From Phycisphaerae bacterium (GTDB lineage Bacteria > Planctomycetota > Phycisphaerae > Phycisphaerales > UBA1924), in assembly GCA_030432255.1 (NCBI GenBank), contig JAUIHS010000005.1, forward strand, positions 1-64,000: a stretch of DNA of 64,000 nt, given 5' to 3'. A model generated the notes under the pieces. It was not told the DNA's origin, ran no database searches, and was given only the letters and a program-made list of their open reading frames with translations. Positions 8,416-21,536 of this stretch are shown here, piece after piece. Both the position numbers and the translations under genes were made by a program. How positions within the stretch are numbered: position 1 is the first letter of the stretch; each line of letters begins with the position of its first letter.

Positions 8416-11400
8416 TCAGTTCTGACCGGCGCTGCTGCTGCGCTCTCCGATCATGATGTCGTTGACCTGGACCGTCACGCCGTTGTTGTCCGTCCGCTCG
8501 GCGCCGAGGGACTCGGCGACCTGGGCGGCTTCGGCGAGCATGGCTTCCTCGTCCATCTCCTCGGCGATGTCCGCCTCGGCAAGCTGGGTCAAGGTCATGT
8601 TCTGGTAGGACTTGAAGCCCGTGCCGGCCGGGATCAGGTGGCCGAGCAGCACGTTCTCCTTCAGGCCGATCAGTTCGTCGATCGCGCCCTTCAGAGCGGC
8701 TTCCGTCAGCACCTTCGTCGTCTCCTGGAAGGAGGCGCCGGAGAGGAACGACTCGGACTGGAGCGATGCCTTGGTGATGCCGAGCAGGAGCGTGCGGCCG
8801 GTTGCCGGGCGGGCCTTCTTGGCCTTGGCCGGTGCCTTGCCCTCGGCTTCCGCCTTCGCATTGGCTTCCTTGATCTCCGCCTTGGTGACCAGAGCACCGA
8901 GGGGCAGGTCGGTTTCACCGGGATCGGAGATGCGCCCCATGTTCGCCACCCGCTGGTTGTGCTCGCGGAAGACGAACTTGTCCACCACGTCATGCGGCAG
9001 CAGTTCCGTGTCGCCGGGGTTCTCGACCCGCAGCTTGCGGAGCATCTGGGCCAGGATCGTCTCGATGTGCTTGTCGTTGATCGTCACGCCCTGGGCACGG
9101 TAGACGTTCTGCACCTCTTCGAGCATGTACGCATACAGCGCATCTTCACCCTTGATTCGCAGGATGTCGTGCGGCACGAGGGGGCCGTCGATCAGCGGAT
9201 CACCGTGACCGATCACGTCGCCCGAGTGCACCAGCAGGTGCTTGTCCTGCGGTACGTGGTGATCCTTCTCGATACCGGAGTCCGAGATGATCCGGATGGT
9301 CATCTTGCCCTTGCGCTTGTCGGAGTGAATCTCGACCAGGCCGGAGATCTCCGCCATGATCGCGGGATCCTTCGGCTTGCGGGCCTCGAAGATTTCCGTC
9401 ACACGCGGCAGACCACCCGTGATGTCCGACGAACCGCCGGAGCCGCGAGGCTGACGCGCGAGCATGTGACCGGCCTTGATCTCCTGACCATTCTGCACCT
9501 CGATACGCGCCTTGGCGGGGAGGTAGTGGAAGTCGAGGATCTTGCCGTTCTTGTCTTCGATGACGATCTGCGGATGCTTCTCGCCCTTGTGCTCGATGAC
9601 GACGAGCGCCTTCTGGCCCTGGCCGGCGTCTTCTTCACGCACGGTCTCGCCGAGTTCGATGTCGACGAAGCTGACCGAACCGGCCTTCTCGGCAAGGATC
9701 GGCACACGGTGCGGGTCCCAGCGGACGAGCTGGCTCCCCTTCTTCACCTCGACGCCATTCTCCACGAGAATCTCGGCCGCGTACGGCACCTTGTACTTCT
9801 CGAGTTCGCGACCCTTGTCATCGAGCACCGCGACTTCACCGTTGCGCTTCAACGCCACCATGACTTCGTCGCCGGCTTCGTTGAGGGTCGGCACTTCGTT
9901 GCATTCGCGAAGCTCGATCACACCGCCGTGCATGGCGCGGATGTCGGTCTCAAGGAGCTTGGTCGTCGCGACACCACCGGTGTGGAAGGTACGCATGGTG
10001 AGCTGCGTGCCCGGTTCACCGATGGACTGGGCGGCGATGATGCCCACGGCCATGCCCGCTTCAACAAGCTGGCTGTTGGACATGTCCATGCCGTAGCAGA
10101 GCGTGCAGACGCCGCGGGCGGTGTCGCACGTGAGCGGCGAACGCACCTGGACGGAGTCGATACCGAGGTCCTCGATGGCGCGGGCGGCTTCGAGGGAGAC
10201 CATCTGGTTGCGGGCGACGATGGTCTGATCGGTGATCGGGTTCACGATGTCCGAGCAGCTCACGCGGCCGATGACCTGGTCACGCAGCGGCACGTCGACC
10301 TCTTCACCCTTGTAGATGGCGCGCTTGGTGATACCTCGAACGGCACCACAGTCATACTCATTGACGATGACGGACTGTGCCACGTCGCAGAGCTTGCGGG
10401 TGAGGTAGCCGGAGTCGGCGGTCTTGAGCGCGGTATCGGCCAGACCCTTACGAGCACCGTGGGTGGAGGAGAAGTACTCCAGCACGTTCAGACCTTCGCG
10501 GAAGTTGGCGCGAATGGGGGTCTCGATGATCTCACCGGAAGGCTTGGCCATGAGGCCTCGCATACCCGCGAGCTGCTGCATCTGCGAGGTGTTGCCTCGG
10601 GCGCCGGAGTCGGACATGAGATAGACGGGGTTGAGGTAGTGATCGCCTTCCATGTTCTCGATGGAGACGTACTCACCCGTATCCAGGTTGCGGCGGTCGC
10701 CCTTGAGGGTCTTGAGGAGTTCCTTGGTGACCTGTTCGCGGCAGTGCGCCCAGATATCGAGGAGCTGGTTGTAGCGTTCGCGGTCGGTGATGATGCCTCG
10801 TTCGTAGTTCTTACGAACGCGATCGGCCTTCTTCTGCGACGCGGCGATGAGATCATGCTTGGCGTCGGGAATACGCAGGTCGGTGATCCCGAAGGAGACA
10901 CCGGAGAGCGTGGACCACTCGAAGCCGATGGCCTTGAGGCGGTCGAGCAGATCGATGGTCGATGCACGGCCGTCTCGGGCGTAGGTGTCATCGATCACGC
11001 GGGCGGCACCCTTCTTGCCGAGTGCGCAGTTGTAGAAGGGCAGGCCGTCGTGCAGGATGTCGGAGAACATGACGCGTCCGACGGTGGTCACGAGGCGCTT
11101 GTTGGCGGGCATCGGCTCGGGATGATCGCTCTGGCTGGTGACGACTTCCTCGAACTCGCGGAGACGGACGACGATGGGATCGTGAATCCCGATCTTGCCC
11201 TGCGTGAAGGAGAGGAGCGCTTCGTGGCGATCCTTGAAGGAGGGCAGTCCGGCGGGATCCTTGGGGGAGTCCACATCCATGACGGTGATGAAGTAGACGC
11301 CGAGCACGATGTCCTGCGACGGCGAGATGATCGGCATGCCGTTGGCAGGTGAGAAGATGTTGTTGGTCGACAGCATCAGCACGTGCGCTTCGGCCTGTGC

Positions 11401-12810
11401 CTCCACGGAGAGGGGCAGGTGGACCGCCATCTGGTCACCGTCGAAGTCGGCGTTGAAGCCGGTGCAGACGAGCGGGTGCACCTTGATGGCGTTGCCTTCC
11501 ACGAGCACCGGCTCGAAGGCCTGGATACCCATGCGGTGGAGGGTGGGGGCGCGGTTGAGCAGCACGGGGTGCTGGTCGATGACTTCTTCAAGGATGTCCC
11601 ACACCTCGGGATCGCGCCGCTCGAGCATGCGCTTGGCGGACTTGATGGTGTCCGCGAGGCCGTGCTCCTTGAGCTTGCGGATGATGAAGGGCTGGTAGAG
11701 TTCGAGGGCGATCTTCTTGGGGAGGCCGCACTGGTTGAGCTTGAGTTCCGGTCCCACCACGATGACGGAGCGGGCGGAGTAGTCGACGCGCTTGCCGAGC
11801 AGGTTCTCGCGGAAGCGACCCTGCTTGCCCTTGACCATATCGGTGAGGGACTTGAGGGGGCGGTTGCTGGAACCGAGCACCGGGCGACGGCAGCGGCCGT
11901 TGTCGAAGAGGGCATCGACAGCCTGCTGCAGCATGCGCTTCTCGTTGCGGATGATGACCTCGGGAGCGTTGAGGTCCATCAGCTTCTTGAGGCGGTTGTT
12001 GCGGTTGATGATGCGCCGGTAGAGATCGTTGAGGTCGGAGGTGGCGAAGTTGCCGGACTCGAGGAGCACCAGCGGGCGCAGGTCGGGCGGAATCACGGGA
12101 ATGACATCCATGATCAGCCAGGAGGGGTCATTCTCGGAATGGCGGATCTGCTCGACGATCTTGAGCCGCTTGGAGAGGTCCTTGTGCTTCTGCTTGCTCC
12201 GCGTCTCCTTGATCGCGAGGCGGATCTCTTCCGAGAGCGCATCAAGATCGGTGGAGTCGATCAGGGAACGCATCGCTTCGGCGCCCATGAGGGCCTTGAA
12301 GGCGTTGCCGTACTTGTCGACCGCCGCGCGGTACTCGTCCTCGGTGAGGATCTGCTTGAACTCGAGTTCCGTGTCACCGGCGTCCACAACCACGTAGTCC
12401 TGGAAGTAGATGATCTTCTCAAGGTCACTGGTCTTCATGGCGAGCAGGTTGCCGAGACGGCTGGGCATGGCCTTGAAGAACCAGATGTGGACGATCGGGG
12501 CCGCGAGGTTGATGTGCCCCATGCGCTTCCGGCGGACGCGCGAGTGGGTCACCTTCACGCCACAGCGATCGCAGATGATGCCCTTGTACTTGGTCCCCTT
12601 GTACTTGCCGCAGGCGCACTCATAGTCGCGCTCCGGGCCGAAGATGCGCTCGCAGAACAGGCCGTCCTTCTCGGGACGGTAGGTGCGATAGTTGATCGTC
12701 TCCGGCTTCTTCACTTCGCCGAAGGACCACGAGCGGATGTCGTTCGGGCTCGCCAGGGTGATCTTGACGGAGCCGAAGTCGTTAACGCGGTCGTACACGG
12801 ATTCGGGCAT
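8416..12810 (-). CDS. rpoC: DNA-directed RNA polymerase subunit beta'
   Basis: The catalytic beta' subunit of RNA polymerase, 1464 residues, full length for the family. The N-terminal zinc site is present (Cys65, Cys67, Cys80, Cys83). The magnesium-binding active-site loop NADFDGD is at residues 453-459. The second zinc site is seen in [13 protein letters not shown], followed by the bridge/trigger-loop region [20 protein letters not shown]. The C-terminus has a longer, acidic Ala/Glu-rich tail. The ATG at 12810 gives the normal [10 protein letters not shown]-like beginning. It lies downstream of rpoB on the same strand, but a lipoprotein gene and a terminator-like hairpin separate the two, so its transcription may depend on read-through or on its own promoter. 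Confidence 0.98.
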   Translation of the reverse strand: MPESVYDRVNDFGSVKITLASPNDIRSWSFGEVKKPETINYRTYRPEKDGLFCERIFGPERDYECACGKYKGTKYKGIICDRCGVKVTHSRVRRKRMGHINLAAPIVHIWFFKAMPSRLGNLLAMKTSDLEKIIYFQDYVVVDAGDTELEFKQILTEDEYRAAVDKYGNAFKALMGAEAMRSLIDSTDLDALSEEIRLAIKETRSKQKHKDLSKRLKIVEQIRHSENDPSWLIMDVIPVIPPDLRPLVLLESGNFATSDLNDLYRRIINRNNRLKKLMDLNAPEVIIRNEKRMLQQAVDALFDNGRCRRPVLGSSNRPLKSLTDMVKGKQGRFRENLLGKRVDYSARSVIVVGPELKLNQCGLPKKIALELYQPFIIRKLKEHGLADTIKSAKRMLERRDPEVWDILEEVIDQHPVLLNRAPTLHRMGIQAFEPVLVEGNAIKVHPLVCTGFNADFDGDQMAVHLPLSVEAQAEAHVLMLSTNNIFSPANGMPIISPSQDIVLGVYFITVMDVDSPKDPAGLPSFKDRHEALLSFTQGKIGIHDPIVVRLREFEEVVTSQSDHPEPMPANKRLVTTVGRVMFSDILHDGLPFYNCALGKKGAARVIDDTYARDGRASTIDLLDRLKAIGFEWSTLSGVSFGITDLRIPDAKHDLIAASQKKADRVRKNYERGIITDRERYNQLLDIWAHCREQVTKELLKTLKGDRRNLDTGEYVSIENMEGDHYLNPVYLMSDSGARGNTSQMQQLAGMRGLMAKPSGEIIETPIRANFREGLNVLEYFSSTHGARKGLADTALKTADSGYLTRKLCDVAQSVIVNEYDCGAVRGITKRAIYKGEEVDVPLRDQVIGRVSCSDIVNPITDQTIVARNQMVSLEAARAIEDLGIDSVQVRSPLTCDTARGVCTLCYGMDMSNSQLVEAGMAVGIIAAQSIGEPGTQLTMRTFHTGGVATTKLLETDIRAMHGGVIELRECNEVPTLNEAGDEVMVALKRNGEVAVLDDKGRELEKYKVPYAAEILVENGVEVKKGSQLVRWDPHRVPILAEKAGSVSFVDIELGETVREEDAGQGQKALVVIEHKGEKHPQIVIEDKNGKILDFHYLPAKARIEVQNGQEIKAGHMLARQPRGSGGSSDITGGLPRVTEIFEARKPKDPAIMAEISGLVEIHSDKRKGKMTIRIISDSGIEKDHHVPQDKHLLVHSGDVIGHGDPLIDGPLVPHDILRIKGEDALYAYMLEEVQNVYRAQGVTINDKHIETILAQMLRKLRVENPGDTELLPHDVVDKFVFREHNQRVANMGRISDPGETDLPLGALVTKAEIKEANAKAEAEGKAPAKAKKARPATGRTLLLGITKASLQSESFLSGASFQETTKVLTEAALKGAIDELIGLKENVLLGHLIPAGTGFKSYQNMTLTQLAEADIAEEMDEEAMLAEAAQVAESLGAERTDNNGVTVQVNDIMIGERSSSAGQN

Positions 12811-12873
12811 GGTTTCGGGTGCTCCCGGGACTGGAGTTCACATCAGAGGAGAAGCGTCGCAACAGCGTGCGGA

Positions 12874-12904
12874 CGGAAAACAGCGGGCGCCGGGGGGCAC
12901 CCGC
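12874..12904 (-). terminator. Hairpin with T-run between the lipoprotein gene and rpoC
   Basis: On the minus strand GCGGGTGCC and GGCGCCCGC form a 9-bp stem (one G-T pair) with a CCCC loop, followed by TGTTTTCC. It begins 25 bases after the lipoprotein stop and 64 bases before rpoC, so it looks like an intrinsic terminator or attenuator inside the rpoB-rpoC cluster. Confidence 0.65.
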
Positions 12905-12928
12905 GATCGCGCGGCAGATCGGGGTTGA

Positions 12929-13507
12929 TCAGCCGCCGGCGGGAGGCGTACCCATGCCCTCGAGCTCGCCTTCCTGAGGCGCGCGGGGCTTGAAGAGTGT
13001 TCCGGGCGCGATCACCCACCACTTGCCGTCGCGCTGCTTGAGGTCCACATCCACGGTGTTGCCGGTGGAGAGGCTCACGGAGTAGCGGGCGCGGTCGTCG
13101 TCAACGGTGACGGCTTCCGTCTCAGCGCCTTCGAAGGGGCCGCTGAACATGCCATCGAGGTTGAAGCCGTTGTCCTTGGCCTTCTGGGAGGAGTCGATCA
13201 TCTGATTGAGCTGCTCGTGCCCCTCGCTGCCCGGATCGCACATCTCGAGCGCCTCGGAGAAATGGCCCTCGGACATGGCACCGAGGAACGCCGTCAGGGT
13301 GCCTTCCGCGGTGCTGGTGTCGGCGTGATCGCCGTGGTCATGATCGTGGTCATGGTCACCGTTGGCATGATCGTGGCCGTGATCGCCGTCGTCGTTGCTG
13401 GTGTTCGTCGTCCCGCCGTCGCCGTTTCCGTCGGTGGAGTTGTCGGAGCAGGCGGTGAGGCCGGTCGCGACGCCGGCTGCGAGGATGAGTGTCCAGATGC
13501 TCTTCAT
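12929..13507 (-). CDS. Histidine-rich lipoprotein encoded between rpoB and rpoC
   Basis: A 192-residue predicted lipoprotein. The signal sequence ends in a good lipobox, LTAC, with lipidated Cys20. Residues 42-63 alternate His and Asp (eight His in 22 residues), a composition expected to bind Zn, Ni or Cu. The rest has a small alpha+beta domain of DUF4878/NTF2-like style (TLTAFLGAMSEGHFSEALEMC at the start, DVDLKQRDGKWWVIAPG at the end), a fold that often carries lipoproteins in many phyla; this match is tentative. It lies 62 bases after rpoB and 118 bases before rpoC on the same strand. Nothing in it suggests interaction with RNA polymerase; a metal-buffering envelope role is inference. Confidence 0.85.
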   Translation of the reverse strand: MKSIWTLILAAGVATGLTACSDNSTDGNGDGGTTNTSNDDGDHGHDHANGDHDHDHDHGDHADTSTAEGTLTAFLGAMSEGHFSEALEMCDPGSEGHEQLNQMIDSSQKAKDNGFNLDGMFSGPFEGAETEAVTVDDDRARYSVSLSTGNTVDVDLKQRDGKWWVIAPGTLFKPRAPQEGELEGMGTPPAGG

Positions 13508-13569
13508 GGATTCGTCCTTGATTTGCTGGTCGTGTATCGATCGATGGTGTGGAGGGGCCGTCAGGTCGG

Positions 13570-17382
<3,813 letters not shown>

Positions 17383-17518
17383 CGAATGACCTCGGGATGC
17401 TGAGACTGTAACCACAGCCCCCTCAGGGGGACTGAGGATCTCAATGCATGTGCATGTCGTTCAGATTGGATTGTCCAAGGCGTACTGGTACCTCGCACCG
17501 CGTCAGATCTAGCCCTGT

Positions 17519-17548
17519 AGCCTACCAGCCTGGACCCGATCCGGTCAA
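17519..17548 (-). promoter_or_regulatory. Candidate rpoB promoter
   Basis: TTGACC and TAGGCT are separated by 18 bases, with TGG just before the -10. The -10 lies about 137 bases upstream of the rpoB start and downstream of the rplL terminator. Confidence 0.4.
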
Positions 17549-17665
17549 GCGCCCTCCCGGGGGCTGTGCAACCGAAATCCGGCCAGAATTCAGCAAAAAG
17601 TACGACCCACCAGCTATCGGATCCGTTCAAAATCCGATCAGGGCTCGGGGCCGATTCGGAAGAAA

Positions 17666-17701
17666 GGGAAAAAGAGGCCGCCCCGCCGGTATGACGGGGC
17701 G
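17666..17701 (-). terminator. Intrinsic terminator/attenuator after rplL
   Basis: On the minus strand CGCCCCG/CGGGGCG with a 9-base loop is followed by GCCTCTTTTTCCC. It is placed 41 bases after the rplL stop, the position where many bacteria partly terminate rplJL transcripts before rpoBC. Confidence 0.75.
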
Positions 17702-17741
17702 ACGCTGAAACTCCAATGACCCCCCGGAGCAGGGGCCGGAC

Positions 17742-18149
<408 letters not shown>

Positions 18150-18309
18150 GTCTGTGACCTTTCTCTTTGCCCTCCGCCTGTCTTCGACGGTCGGGCCAAC
18201 ATCTGCCGCGAGAGGGACCGGAACATCCGGGCTTTAACCCACTGGTGGGGCCAGTCGCGACGCGGTGCTTTCGTTGTCAGACCGACGGCATGCCGTCGGA
18301 TGAATTCGT

Positions 18310-18855
18310 TTACGCGATCTTCTCGATCGATTCGCCCTTCTCGAGCTTCTCCTCGATCTGCTTGACGATCGAGAGCAGCTTCGAGCCGGGTCCCGTGACC
18401 GAGCCCATGAGATTCCTCGCAGGGCTGAGGAAGAGCGTGACGTTCTGGGACAGGGCTTCCTCGCGAGTCGGGAACCTGCTCAACCGCTCGACGCCCTTCG
18501 CGCCTTCAAAGAGCTGCCCGTCGAGAATCGCACCCTTGAGTTCCAGCTGCTCGACCTTCTTCGCCCAGTCGACCAGGGCACGCGCGACGTCCACGACGGA
18601 CTCGGCACCGTACGCCAGGGCGGAAGGACCCTTCAGCAGGGGCTTCAGACCGGCGAGACCCGAGTCCTGGAACGCATGCGGCGCCAGGGCATTGCGGATC
18701 ACCGAGATGTGGATGTCCTGCTTGAGCAGGTCCAGACGCAGCGCGTTGTTATCGTTGGCCGGGATGCCGCGAATCGACACCACGAGCGCGTCTTCAACAC
18801 CCTCGAGGCGAGACTGGTAATCGCGGATCATGAGGTTCTTGACTGTCTTGCTCAT
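18310..18855 (-). CDS. rplJ: 50S ribosomal protein L10
   Basis: The stalk base protein, 181 residues. The N-terminal rRNA-binding part (NLMIRDYQSRLEGVEDALVV, then IRNALAPHAF) and the C-terminal helix that carries L7/L12 dimers (LLSIVKQIEEKLEKGESIE) are recognisable. Its start overlaps the end of rplA by 4 bases (ATGA arrangement), so the two are translationally coupled. In other bacteria L10 represses its own mRNA; no leader structure can be assigned here because there is no leader between rplA and rplJ. Confidence 0.96.
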   Translation of the reverse strand: MSKTVKNLMIRDYQSRLEGVEDALVVSIRGIPANDNNALRLDLLKQDIHISVIRNALAPHAFQDSGLAGLKPLLKGPSALAYGAESVVDVARALVDWAKKVEQLELKGAILDGQLFEGAKGVERLSRFPTREEALSQNVTLFLSPARNLMGSVTGPGSKLLSIVKQIEEKLEKGESIEKIA

Positions 18856-19571
18856 TGCTGCACCTCCACGGGCGGGGTGATCAGGACGCTGGGCGTCATG
18901 GTTCCGCTGACCGCGATCTTCTTGATGAAGGAGCCCTTCACTGAGGAGGGGCGAAGCTTCTCGATCGTCTTGATGAAGTGGTCCACGTTCTCGATGAGAT
19001 CCGACTCGGTGAAACTCATCTTGCCGACCGGAGCATGGATGTTGCCCGCCTTGTCGTTGCGGTATTCCACCTTACCCGCGGCGAACTCGCTCACCGCAGC
19101 ATCGACATCCGGAGTGACCGTTCCCGCCTTCGGCGAAGGCATCAGTCCCTTGGGACCGAGCACGCGACCGAGCTTGGAGATCACACGCATCATGTCGGGG
19201 CTGGCGACCGCGACATCGAAGTCCATCCAGCCCTTCTCGATGTCGGACACGAGGTCCTCGCCGCCGACGCGGATGGCTCCGGCATCGGTGCAGGCCTGCT
19301 TCTTGTCGTCAGCACAGAACGCGATGACGCGAACCGACTTGCCGATGCCCTTGGGAAGGGAAACGGAGCCGCGAATCTGCTGGTCGGCCTGCTTGGGATC
19401 GATGTTGAGATCAATCGCGACCTCGACCATCTGATCGAACTTGGGGCCCTTGAACTTCTTGAGAACCGAGACGGCTTCGTTCAGTTCGACATCACTCTCG
19501 GGACGCAGTTCGTAGTTCTCGCGCTGGCGGCGAGAGAGCTTCTGGAGCTTTGCACTTGTCATTGCAGGCAT
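18852..19571 (-). CDS. rplA: 50S ribosomal protein L1
   Basis: L1 of the large-subunit stalk, 239 residues, full length. The two-domain order is clear: domain I strands around DQMVEVAIDLNIDPKQADQQ, domain II from GSVSLPKGIGKSVRVIAF to DVAVASPDMMRVISKLGRVL, then GPKGLMPSPKAGTVTPD, the classic L1 signature, and the return to domain I. It is an rRNA-binding protein and, in many bacteria, a translational repressor of rplKA. The start lies 2 bases from the rplK stop and its end overlaps rplJ. Confidence 0.97.
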   Translation of the reverse strand: MPAMTSAKLQKLSRRQRENYELRPESDVELNEAVSVLKKFKGPKFDQMVEVAIDLNIDPKQADQQIRGSVSLPKGIGKSVRVIAFCADDKKQACTDAGAIRVGGEDLVSDIEKGWMDFDVAVASPDMMRVISKLGRVLGPKGLMPSPKAGTVTPDVDAAVSEFAAGKVEYRNDKAGNIHAPVGKMSFTESDLIENVDHFIKTIEKLRPSSVKGSFIKKIAVSGTMTPSVLITPPVEVQQ

Positions 19572-19573
19572 GA

Positions 19574-20005
19574 TTACGCGCCCTCCACAACGATGCCCAT
19601 GGAACGGGCGGTGCCTTCGATCATCCGCATGGCGCTCTCGACGGAACCGGCATTGAGGTCTGCCATCTTCTCTTCCGCGATCGCACGGACCTGGTCCTGG
19701 GTCACCTTGCCGCCATTGCGATCCTGAGGCGTTCCGGAGCCCTTGTCGACGCCGGCTGCATCCTTGAGGAGAGCAGACGCCGGGGAAGACTTGATCTCGA
19801 AGCTGAATGAGCGGTCCTGGTAGACCGTGATGACACAGCCCACAACCTTGCCCTTCTTGTCCTGGGTCGCGGCATTGAACTGCTGAATGAACTGTCCAGG
19901 GTTCACACCGTTACCACCCAGCGCAGGGCCGAGCGGGGGTCCGGGAGTTGCCTCTCCGGCCGTCGCCATCACTTTGAAGACGGTAGTGATTTCTTTCTTG
20001 GCCAT
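19574..20005 (-). CDS. rplK: 50S ribosomal protein L11
   Basis: L11, 143 residues, which binds the GTPase-associated region of 23S rRNA. The signature GEATPGPPLGPALGGNGVNP is the conserved N-terminal motif, and the C-terminal rRNA-binding domain is complete (GKVTQDQVRAIAEEKMADLN, then AMRMIEGTARSMGI). The ATG at 20005 (MAKKEITT) has GGAGGT-like sequence upstream; an in-frame extension to 20083 gives no L11-like residues. First gene of the rplK-rplA-rplJ-rplL unit. secE and nusG, the usual upstream neighbours, are absent here. Confidence 0.97.
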   Translation of the reverse strand: MAKKEITTVFKVMATAGEATPGPPLGPALGGNGVNPGQFIQQFNAATQDKKGKVVGCVITVYQDRSFSFEIKSSPASALLKDAAGVDKGSGTPQDRNGGKVTQDQVRAIAEEKMADLNAGSVESAMRMIEGTARSMGIVVEGA

Positions 20006-20245
20006 GTGTTGCCTCCACCTCCCACGTGCCCCGCCCGACATCAGGCGGAAGGCGTCCGATCGGCCAGGCAATCGGGCCGGCACGTGGTTCTGACGGTTGA
20101 TGAAAATTGTCCGCGCGCTTCGAGCCCACCCGAAGCGAGCCGAGCACTATACCGAGGCCGCGGGATCGACGCTACCCCGGGAGGTGAAGAAGCCTGGAGG
20201 TTGAGAACCTGAAGCCGGCGAGGCGGTGCCTGCGGGGACCCCCTG
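20006..20245 (-). promoter_or_regulatory. Leader/promoter region of rplK
   Basis: A good -10, TATAGT, lies at 20151-20146 in the minus direction, without a recognisable -35 at the usual spacing. The leader then contains a hairpin (GCTTCG/CGAAGC at 20117-20136) and paired CACGTG sites (around 20036-20041 and 20080-20085 on the plus strand). These are candidate sites for autogenous control by L1 but I could not match a known L1 site. Confidence 0.35.
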
Positions 20246-21400
20246 TTACTCCACCGCCACTCCGGCGTCCGGATCCAGCATCTGCTCGAGATTCCGGAGG
20301 GACAGGGAGTCATCGCCTGCCGAACGGGCCGCGGCGGCCGCCGCGGATGCCGCATCCACGTCGTGGGTCAGGTACTCGATCGATGCGACCAGGAACCAGC
20401 GATCCGCGGCCTCAGAAGGCGGAACCTGGCCGACGCTCGCCGTCAGATCCTCCGCTAATTCGTTCAAAACAGTCATGGCGTCATCGTTGACCGAGAAGTA
20501 ACCCAGAGCGTCAGGTTCCGTTACGAATGAGCGACGCATCGCCCAGACCGCGGCGGACTCCCGCTCCAGCAGGGCTGAGGAGATCGCGAAGCCGACCTTG
20601 CCGCGGCAGCGCTCGGTCTCATTCCCAGCCAGTCGCGCGAAGTGATCGCGGGCTTCGGTGAAATTCCGTCGCCCGATGGCGTGCCACCCTGACTCGTTCC
20701 AGTCGTCGAGTTGCTGCTGGACCTCAGAGGGCCGCGGCTCGATGAGGGACTCGGTCCCAGCCGCCTCGGCCTCGCCGCGTGCGATGGCTCCTGCCGAAGC
20801 GGTTTCCGGGCCGGGGTTGTACGCGGGGTACTCAGGTTCCTGGATGGTGGCCTGATCCTGCTGAAGCTGCTCCTGCCAGACCTGGTAGTCCGTGTTCGGC
20901 TGCGTCGCCACGTAGGTGTTGACCGTCGTCGGATAGCTGTAGCTGTACGAACTCCCGTAGCGGTAGGAGGGCGTGGAGTACCGGTAGTAACTCGGCGAGC
21001 TCCATCCGGAGCTGTAGGTATAGGTGGGCGGGCAGTAGTTCGAGCGGTATCGGTAGTGACTGCCGTAACGATGACCGGAACCGATGGAGATCGAGAAACT
21101 GCTCCGGTGACGGTCGTGGTCATGGTGGCTTCGGCCCGAATGCCGGTTGTTGCCGTGACTCCGGCTGTCATTGCGATGGCGCGAATTCGATGAACGGCCG
21201 CGGTCGCGCCCCCGGTCGTTCCGGCCCGAGTTTGATTTGTTGTAGCTCTTCTTCGACTTGCTCACGCGCACCTTCGTGCCGGAGTCCCAGCCGTTGCTCC
21301 CCTTCTTTCCCTTGCCCGCATCAACCGGCGCCACGGCAAAAAGCCCGACAGCCAGTCCCGCCGCGGCCAGCATCATCATCTGATGGATTCCAGTCTTCAT
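20246..21400 (-). CDS. Secreted low-complexity basic protein with TPR-like C-terminal half
   Basis: A 384-residue exported protein. GGAGGT lies 7 bases upstream of the ATG at 21400, and the N-terminus is a signal peptide (MMMLAAAGLAVGLFAVAPVDAG). Residues about 28-190 are low complexity: first Gly/Lys/Ser-rich, then Arg/His/Ser/Asn-rich (DRHRSSFSISIGSG inside), then Tyr/Ser/Pro-rich with repeated SYRYGSSYSYSY-like runs. The last 170 residues are soluble alpha-helical and look like tetratricopeptide-type repeats (GRRNFTEARDHFARLAGNE, then DRWFLVASIEYLTHDVDAAS). The open frame continues far upstream of the start but only as antisense-like sequence over the next gene. Cell-surface or periplasmic location is inferred; the function is unknown. 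Confidence 0.82.
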   Translation of the reverse strand: MKTGIHQMMMLAAAGLAVGLFAVAPVDAGKGKKGSNGWDSGTKVRVSKSKKSYNKSNSGRNDRGRDRGRSSNSRHRNDSRSHGNNRHSGRSHHDHDRHRSSFSISIGSGHRYGSHYRYRSNYCPPTYTYSSGWSSPSYYRYSTPSYRYGSSYSYSYPTTVNTYVATQPNTDYQVWQEQLQQDQATIQEPEYPAYNPGPETASAGAIARGEAEAAGTESLIEPRPSEVQQQLDDWNESGWHAIGRRNFTEARDHFARLAGNETERCRGKVGFAISSALLERESAAVWAMRRSFVTEPDALGYFSVNDDAMTVLNELAEDLTASVGQVPPSEAADRWFLVASIEYLTHDVDAASAAAAAARSAGDDSLSLRNLEQMLDPDAGVAVE

Positions 21401-21463
21401 CTGTCTACCTCCAGCATTCCGGCAAGCGATTGTCCCACCAACCCATGAAGGGACACGCGGCCC

Positions 21464-21494
21464 TGTGACACCCTTCGTGCGGAAGAGTGTCACA
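21464..21494. repeat. 13-bp palindrome upstream of the secreted protein gene
   Basis: The arms TGTGACACCCTTC and GAAGAGTGTCACA are inverted copies with one mismatch around a 5-base centre. It sits 64 bases upstream of the 20246-21400 gene and 43 bases beyond the stop of the gene before it. With no T-run it is more like a regulator-binding site than a terminator. Confidence 0.6.
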
Positions 21495-21536
21495 TATCCG
21501 TTCAAAACCCTATCGTATGTACTCGGAGCCCGTAAG

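Larger units (their letters stand above)
17383..17741 (-). other. Leader region between rplL and rpoB
   Basis: 359 bases without a gene. In the direction of transcription it holds the rplL terminator (17701-17666), AT-richer DNA, a promoter-like TTGACC/TAGGCT pair (17548-17519), and a further hairpin near 17416-17440 (CCCCCTCAGGGGG on the plus strand). The layout suggests that rpoBC expression is set separately from the ribosomal proteins. Confidence 0.6.

Noticed and set aside
8638-11352. A 904-codon open frame on the plus strand opposite rpoC
   Set aside because: It is the antisense of a conserved rpoC gene and has the His/Glu/Asp/Val-rich composition typical of antisense frames in GC-rich DNA. 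No ribosome site or family is recognised.
11383-12993. A 536-codon plus-strand frame covering the 5' part of rpoC
   Set aside because: Same reason: antisense shadow of rpoC with GC-driven open reading.
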